DNA of 64,000 nucleotides from Hydra vulgaris (taxonomy: Eukaryota > Cnidaria > Hydrozoa > Anthoathecata > Hydridae), in the NCBI RefSeq assembly GCF_038396675.1, contig NC_088927.1, positions 42,285,001 through 42,349,000 of the forward strand. The letters run 5' to 3'. Below, one piece after another: positions 58,922-64,000 of the stretch. Each line of letters opens with the position of its first letter. Within the stretch, counting starts at the first letter, position 1. The position numbers and the translations under genes were made by a program. The notes below the pieces were generated by a model that saw only the letters and a list, made by a program, of their open reading frames with translations, was not told where the DNA came from and did no database searches.

Positions 58922-59739
58922 ATGGTTGTTCAACAAAGCACTGATTTTCAAGGTATGAGCTTATACTTAAATTTTTATTTTTCAGCTATTTTTAGAAGTT
59001 TATATTAAAATTTTTTTTTTTAAATTTACTAACATATCTAATATTTCAACATATACATATACAATTTTTTACATATAAATCAAGAAAATTAAGCTTTTTG
59101 AAAGCATTGTTACAATTATTTTTTGCATTGTTTTTTTTTCAATATATAACTTTAAAAATTGAAAAATTCAAAGAAAAAAAAGCAAAAAATCTGGCAACAT
59201 TAAATATTTCACATGTATTATGAAATGCCAGAGTCTTGCCTTATATGGAAAAATGCTTCAAGAAATCTAAGTAAAATGAGGTTTAGAATTTTCAGTGCAG
59301 TTGTAAAAAAAAATGAAAACAAAAAAAGGTAAAAAAATTAGAAAACAATGCATTATTTTGGCTAAATAACAAGCAAGACAAAAAAAACTGTAAAGTTTTT
59401 TGTCTTGCTTGTAATCAAGGAAAAAAGAAAGTTCAATCTAAGTGAAAATTTTGGCTTACGTTATAATTTTTTTAGAATTTTTGAAAGAATTAACTTGAAT
59501 AATTAGTCAGATTAATAAAGGTTTTTTTAATGTACTTAAATTTTTTAAGATGTTTTACATTTTTTTTCAATTTTAGCATTATCTTCATACTTGCTCGATT
59601 CTAAAGTCAATGTTGAATCCAAAATTGAAAAATTGGGTGTTTTAAAAGACAAAGATTATCTTGTAGATTCCAACAAAAAGTTTCAGTTTCTTTTAGACTG
59701 GATTTGTTCAACAATAGATTTCCAATCAAAATCTGACAA
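58922..59739 (+). CDS. two-exon 5' part of a probable host gene, unknown product
   Basis: ATG at 58922 in good context (gaaATGG) opens MVVQQSTDFQ; a donor (AG/gtatgag) follows at 58953. After a 624-bp intron and the acceptor caattttag the second exon (59577-59739) joins in phase: LSSYLLDSKVNVESKIEKLG, then KKFQFLLDWICSTIDFQSKS, ending at a strong donor (acaa/gtatgtt). The exons code for 64 residues without a break. The text looks like a helical N-terminal domain; it weakly recalls the start of cell-division proteins such as augmin subunit 3, but I do not claim that. Later exons must lie beyond 64000 or were missed. The foldback at 60050-60490 and the pogo at 61021-63927 would then lie in the next intron. 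Confidence 0.5.
59369..59412. repeat. perfect hairpin in an intergenic or intronic stretch
   Basis: acaagcaagacaaaaaa pairs with ttttttgtcttgcttgt across a 9-10-base loop. It lies in the proposed first intron of the gene at 58922. Confidence 0.95.
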
Positions 59740-61020
59740 GTATGTTCAAAAACTATTCTATTTTAACTATTCAAGATTATTTAAATAAAAAAATTTTAGA
59801 AGACTAAAATTCTCTTGCTCAAAAAAGTTTTTCTTAGTAAAAATGAATTTTTAAAAAAGCTTGCATATTTCTAGAAGAGATTATATCCTGATAAATCAAA
59901 TGAAAATAAAATGCAGTTTAAAATATTGTTATGTTTGAATAACTTTTAATCATTGGTTTTTTTTAAAGTTTTTATTTTACGCGAAGGCTTTAAAGGGATC
60001 CTAAACCTCTGAGACATGTTATGTTCATATTAAAGAAAATGATAAAAAAAAAACTTTTGTGCTAATTTTTTTTGATTAAAATAAAAGTATAAATGCATAC
60101 CAAGAAAAGCTAACTTTTTTTTTTGTCGAAGCTTGTCTTCTTTGTTTTGTTGTAGGCCAGATAGTCTTTATAATATATGCTGCAACCTACAGACTTGATA
60201 GTTAATTCAGCGAGTTTCATTCACAAGAGTTTTTGTAAGATAACATCATTGATTTTATTGTTTGTTTATGAAAGATTCAGTTAACAAACAAAAAAAATCA
60301 ATGATGTACTTAAACTCATAGAAATAAAACGCACTTGAATAAATGATCAAATCTGTAATTTGTGGCGCATATTATGAAGGCTATTAGGCCTACAACAAAA
60401 AAAAAAACTGAGCTTCGATTAAAACAAAAAAAGTTAGTTTTTCTTGGTATGCATTTATTATTTTGTTTTGATCAAAAATATTTAGCTCATGTTGTGCTCA
60501 AATTAAATGACAAAAAAAAACATTTTTTTTTTTTGTCATTTAATTTGAGTTTAATGTGTTTTTCATGATAAATTTAAACATTTGAAACTATTTTCCATGT
60601 CTTTTTAAAAGTCATTTTAAAGATTATTTTTTTAAAATTATTTTAAATTATAAATAAGTTAAATTAAATCTTCTGTTGCAATGTAACAATTTAATTGCTT
60701 TATTTTTTGTTTCTATTTTTACAAAGAGTTGTTTAAATTTTTTTTCTTTGACTTGACTTACTAATCAGAGCATAAAACAATTAAAAATTACTATTTTAAA
60801 AAAACTGATATTTTTTTAAACAAATTTTTTTTTTGCAACTTTTTGGAAAGAGTAAATGTTCATACAATTCAAAAATAATATATAACACTTTTTAACAATT
60901 TAAATAAAATTTGTTCATTCCTTAAACAATCAATAAGTTTCAAAGTAATTTATTTTGAATGCAATAAAAAATGTAACAATAAGTAATTTTTGGGAGTTTG
61001 AGTTTTTTTGAGTTTTATTT
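59740..61020. repeat. stretch with foldback repeats, no exon found
   Basis: 60050-60180 (tataaatgcataccaagaaa, gttttgttgtaggcc) returns inverted at 60385-60490 (ggcctacaacaaaa, tttcttggtatgcatttat), with an inner pair at about 60247-60308 (catcattgatttt / aaaaatcaatgatg). A separate perfect hairpin (caaattaaatgacaaaa / ttttgtcatttaatttg) lies at 60499-60548. These are probably MITE-like; no coding part is seen. Confidence 0.8.
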
Positions 61021-63927
61021 TAGGGGAGAGAGGGGAGCATTGGGCACTTTTTCACGTAAATGATAATAAAACTGTTATTTTTTATTATAATCAAAATTTT
61101 ATTTCAAGTATATCTAGCACACATTTAGCAGTAATTATTGCTAAGAAGAGTTTTAGTATTATAATTACTCGCAAAGTTACAAAAGATTTTCTAACACATG
61201 TCCAAAGTGTCCAAACCTCCCTGTGGTTGGGAGGTTTGGGCATCCCTGTGAAGAGGTTTGGGCACTGTATTTAATATGCACGATATTGTTTTAATATACC
61301 ATTATGCTTCAGTATTACATAGCATTTCTATAAAAAATTGTAATACAACTTGTAAGACAAAACTTTCTTATCATAGACTTTACAAAAAAATAAACAATGT
61401 CACTTGGAATCAATACTGCACGATGTTGGACTTAATAAGACTTATCTTAAATTTGGTATGACCCAAAGAGGTTTATCAAATTTATATTTTAGACTGCCAC
61501 GTTTTATCCATGTTGTTGGTGTAGGCAATTTTGTCTTTATATCCTCCAGGGGGACGCTGGCTACGTCCTCGATGTCAGGAAACATAAACGTATTTCTTAT
61601 CTTACTCTCTCTTATGAATTTGACAGTTGCCATGGAGTGATTAACCACTTCGACTATTCCAACATAATGGTAAACAGTTTTTTTGGTGTCAAATTTAACT
61701 AACACAAAATGATTTATCTGGAATTTTCATCCAGAACAATCACATCGTCTACATCAAAGTCTTCGATGAATCAATTTCAACAAGGTCTTCGTCAGAAACG
61801 GAAACATTTTCTATTTCATCATCACTGCTAATCTTCGTGCTTTTCTCGTTTTTAGAGCATTTTCGATTTTTGTTGAGCTCTTTGATCTGATCTTTTCTTT
61901 GTCTTTTCTTTATTGATTTGATGTTCTCTTCTCGGGTGTGTCTGTCAATATTATAGTTTTTCCTTTCTTCCGTTTCATGCCATCCAATTTCCTGGGGCCG
62001 GCTTTCGGAAATGGTCTTACTAATTCAGGTTTTACATTGACAGTGCCCCTAGTCTGGCTTTTAGATAGAGATTCCAGTTGAGATGGCCCAGTGACTTCCA
62101 CATTTGAACTTGTACAATCCTCTAGACTCAGATTTTCTGTTGAAGGCTGTTCCATGATAGGTTGTTCTGAAATCGATTTTTCTGTAGCAACATTATTCTT
62201 CGGCAAGCAGCGATCAGTTATAGAAGAACAAACAAAATCTTCATCAGAGTAAATGTTTGAATTGAATGGCCAAATGCCAGGTTTTTTAAATCCCGTTTGA
62301 ATATTTTGCAACTTGAAGTGGGATGGCTTTTGCTGCTAATTTCAGGGTTTCATAAATTGTTACCATTTTGCCAGGATTGCTTACCATCCAATCTGTTACA
62401 ACTGTTATAATAAGTTTTGAGTGATCCATAGACAGTCAGGTCTAGGGGTTGCAGTTTATGGCTGCAGTGCGGTGGGAAAGTCATTAAAACAATGCCTGAT
62501 TCTTTACAAAAATCGAGAACTGGTACTGAAATATGGCTCTCGTGATTGTCCAGCAGCAATAGAACTGGTGAGGAAGGCGTTGGTTTTGCGTGTTTTGCAA
62601 AATGGTATATATATTTTAAAAAACATGGTGCTGTCATCCACCCTGAAGAATGTGCTGCTCCATCTGAACCAACAGGTGCATCATTTAGCATATATATTTT
62701 GAAATTAACCCGTGGGAATATGAAAAGGTGGTATTGAGATACCCAATGCATTAATACCACAGCAAACCGTTACAAGTGTCCCTCTTTCAGCTGACATTAC
62801 TTGCCCAACTTGCTTAGTGCCTCTGAGAGCAATCACTTTCTGGGTTCGTTGTACTGTCTGATACTGAGTTTCGTCCTGATATTGTAAATAGACTCAGGGC
62901 CGAAGCAATGCTGTTCATATACAGTTTTAAGATTTTCAAAAAAATCTCCAACATTTTTCTTATTGAAACTTGTGGCACGTGAGAGACTGGTAGCTTCTGG
63001 TGTCCTTATAGAAAGCTGAGGTTGTCTTTAAAAAAATCCCTTTAGCCAATCATTGGGTGCAAGTTTCTTCTCTGTCCAGTTGTCTGGTATTTTTTTATTA
63101 ATGGCAGTGGCGTATTCGTAAACCAATTCGCGTGCCTTCAGCTTTGACATTCCATGGTTTAGTTTAAACAGTGTTACAAGATATTCTGAAATTTTTTCTT
63201 CTTCATCTTTCGTGAATATTTTGGATGATATTAATTTAGAAGAAATATCTTTCACAACGCCACCCTGTTTTATGTATCTTTGAAGGTTAGGCCTGGGTAT
63301 ATCATATTTAATCGCAGTAGTTTTAGTTTTCCTCCTTTAGAAACCTCTTCCAATGCGCACAAAATAACATCTTTAGGGATTTCACGTTGTTTATTTTTCT
63401 TTTTTAATGAAAACAACATTGTCCTGAAAAGAAATGATTAAACATTCAATTCAATAGGCATAGCGAAAAAGCACAAATGTATGACACCAAAACACACTAA
63501 AAAAAGAGGGAGCATTGGGCATGCCCAAACCTCCCTCCTACCTGCATGCCCAATGCTCCCCATAACCTCACTTTTCAAATAGATTTGAATAAGTTTATTT
63601 TTATCAAATGTTGAATCCTAATTGCCAGGTAAATACAATGTTCATTAAATGCAAAAGAAAAAGTTAACACAGATACTTACACTTTCTTGCAGATTTCTTT
63701 GTTATCTTTCTTCAAATCCCAAACAAAATATTTACTTTAGTACACAACAAACCGTTAAGCGCATGTAACTTGACAACGAAGTGAAATGACAGCTGACACT
63801 TTGACTAAGTGGTGTTGCAAGTTATAAAACTATAGTGCTATGGTAGAAAACAAAAATATCTAAAATAGATTTTGAGAAATGAGGGGTGCCCAAATATCCC
63901 GACTGCCCAATTCTCCTCCCTCCCCTA
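61021..63927 (-). mobile_element. pogo-like transposon, 2.9 kb
   Basis: TIRs ggggagagaggggagcattg (61023) and the inverse caattctcctccctcccc ending at 63925, flanked by TA at 61021-61022 and 63926-63927. Inner inverted words ccaaacctcc / ggaggtttgg at 61211-61239 and gggagcattgggcatgc / gcatgcccaatgctccc at 63508-63561. It contains a minus-strand DDE_1 transposase. Confidence 0.92.
61442..63418 (-). pseudogene. pogo DDE_1 transposase
   Basis: Minus strand from ATG at 63418: MLFSLKKKNKQREIPKDVIL, then a frameshift at about 63340 into TTAIKYDIPRPNLQRYIKQG, a psq-type helix-turn-helix. NDWLKGFF lies at 63030. After a badly decayed stretch (62800-63000, where the first catalytic Asp should be), LFIFPRVNFKIYML, FLKYIYHFAKHAKPTPSSPV, LLLLDNHESH (second Asp, about 62545) and FPPHCSHKLQPLDLTVYGSL (third Asp, about 62455) follow. 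The tail runs through a serine-rich linker (62311-61910) to the C-terminal block FDTKKTVYHYVGIVEVVNHS and FMFPDIEDVASVPLEDIKTK with a stop at 61442. Several frameshifts and stops. Confidence 0.82.
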
Positions 63928-64000
63928 GTGCTTATATATATTTTCTTTTTCATAAGGAATTGTTTTCTTTTTTCTTTCTTTCTTTCTTTTTTTTTTAGTT

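Noticed and set aside
61404-61640. Plus-strand open frame opposite the pogo C-terminus
   Set aside because: The minus strand has the conserved pogo tail (FDTKKTVYHYVGIVEVV); the plus frame is its shadow.

Overview
This is AT-rich, intron-bearing animal nuclear DNA, most likely from a cnidarian of the Hydra type. That placement is an inference from base composition, the GT-AG introns and the mix of CR1/L2-like LINEs with P/THAP, pogo, hAT and Tc1/mariner elements; no host gene I can name confirms it. I saw no operon, CRISPR array, rRNA or tRNA. Most of the window is a graveyard of transposable elements nested in one another. Only three stretches look like host genes: a complete two-exon gene for a small secreted protein (38048-38545, minus), a two-exon 5' gene fragment (58922-59739, plus), and one cysteine-rich terminal exon (24725-24904, minus, weaker).

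Layout. 1-4680: AT-rich DNA with short tandem repeats and no gene recognised. 4690-6720: decayed integrase-core gene, split by a 938-bp MITE; a second, inverted copy of its 5' part lies at 20150-20640. Between them is one LINE (about 7198-19975) whose ORF2 was broken by a P element (9106-13380), a pogo element (13610-17029) and a DD37E mariner relic (17047-18165). The P element was itself hit by a 626-bp hAT-like foldback (12178-12803). 20641-26218: unassigned DNA, a 26-bp x12 tandem array and a roughly 0.7-kb direct duplication. 26219-34333: element with 13-bp termini and subterminal AACGT-type motifs, carrying a second element with about 650-bp terminal inverted repeats and an intron-containing DDE transposase gene (26933-33001). 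34530-39450: LINE and hAT fragments around the secreted-peptide gene.

40489-44610: transposon with about 280-bp TIRs inserted in a (TA)n microsatellite. Its transposase belongs to a family marked by the words FDTT-SN and ACRHH, and a second decayed member lies at 45300-46830. 47360-48980: hAT transposase. 51594-52535: second pogo-like MITE. 52780-55245: pogo element. 55870-58085: LINE fragments. 58922-61020: host exons and foldback repeats. 61023-63925: another pogo element.

How the parts relate. Nearly every transposase carries stops, frameshifts or insertions, so no element looks clearly autonomous. Several insertions are nonetheless clean: removing the element and one target duplication rejoins the interrupted reading frame or repeat unit (P-to-hAT foldback, LINE-to-P, integrase-to-MITE, pogo in a tandem repeat), and one insertion has its own empty site a few hundred bases upstream. 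The order of events can therefore be read directly from the window.
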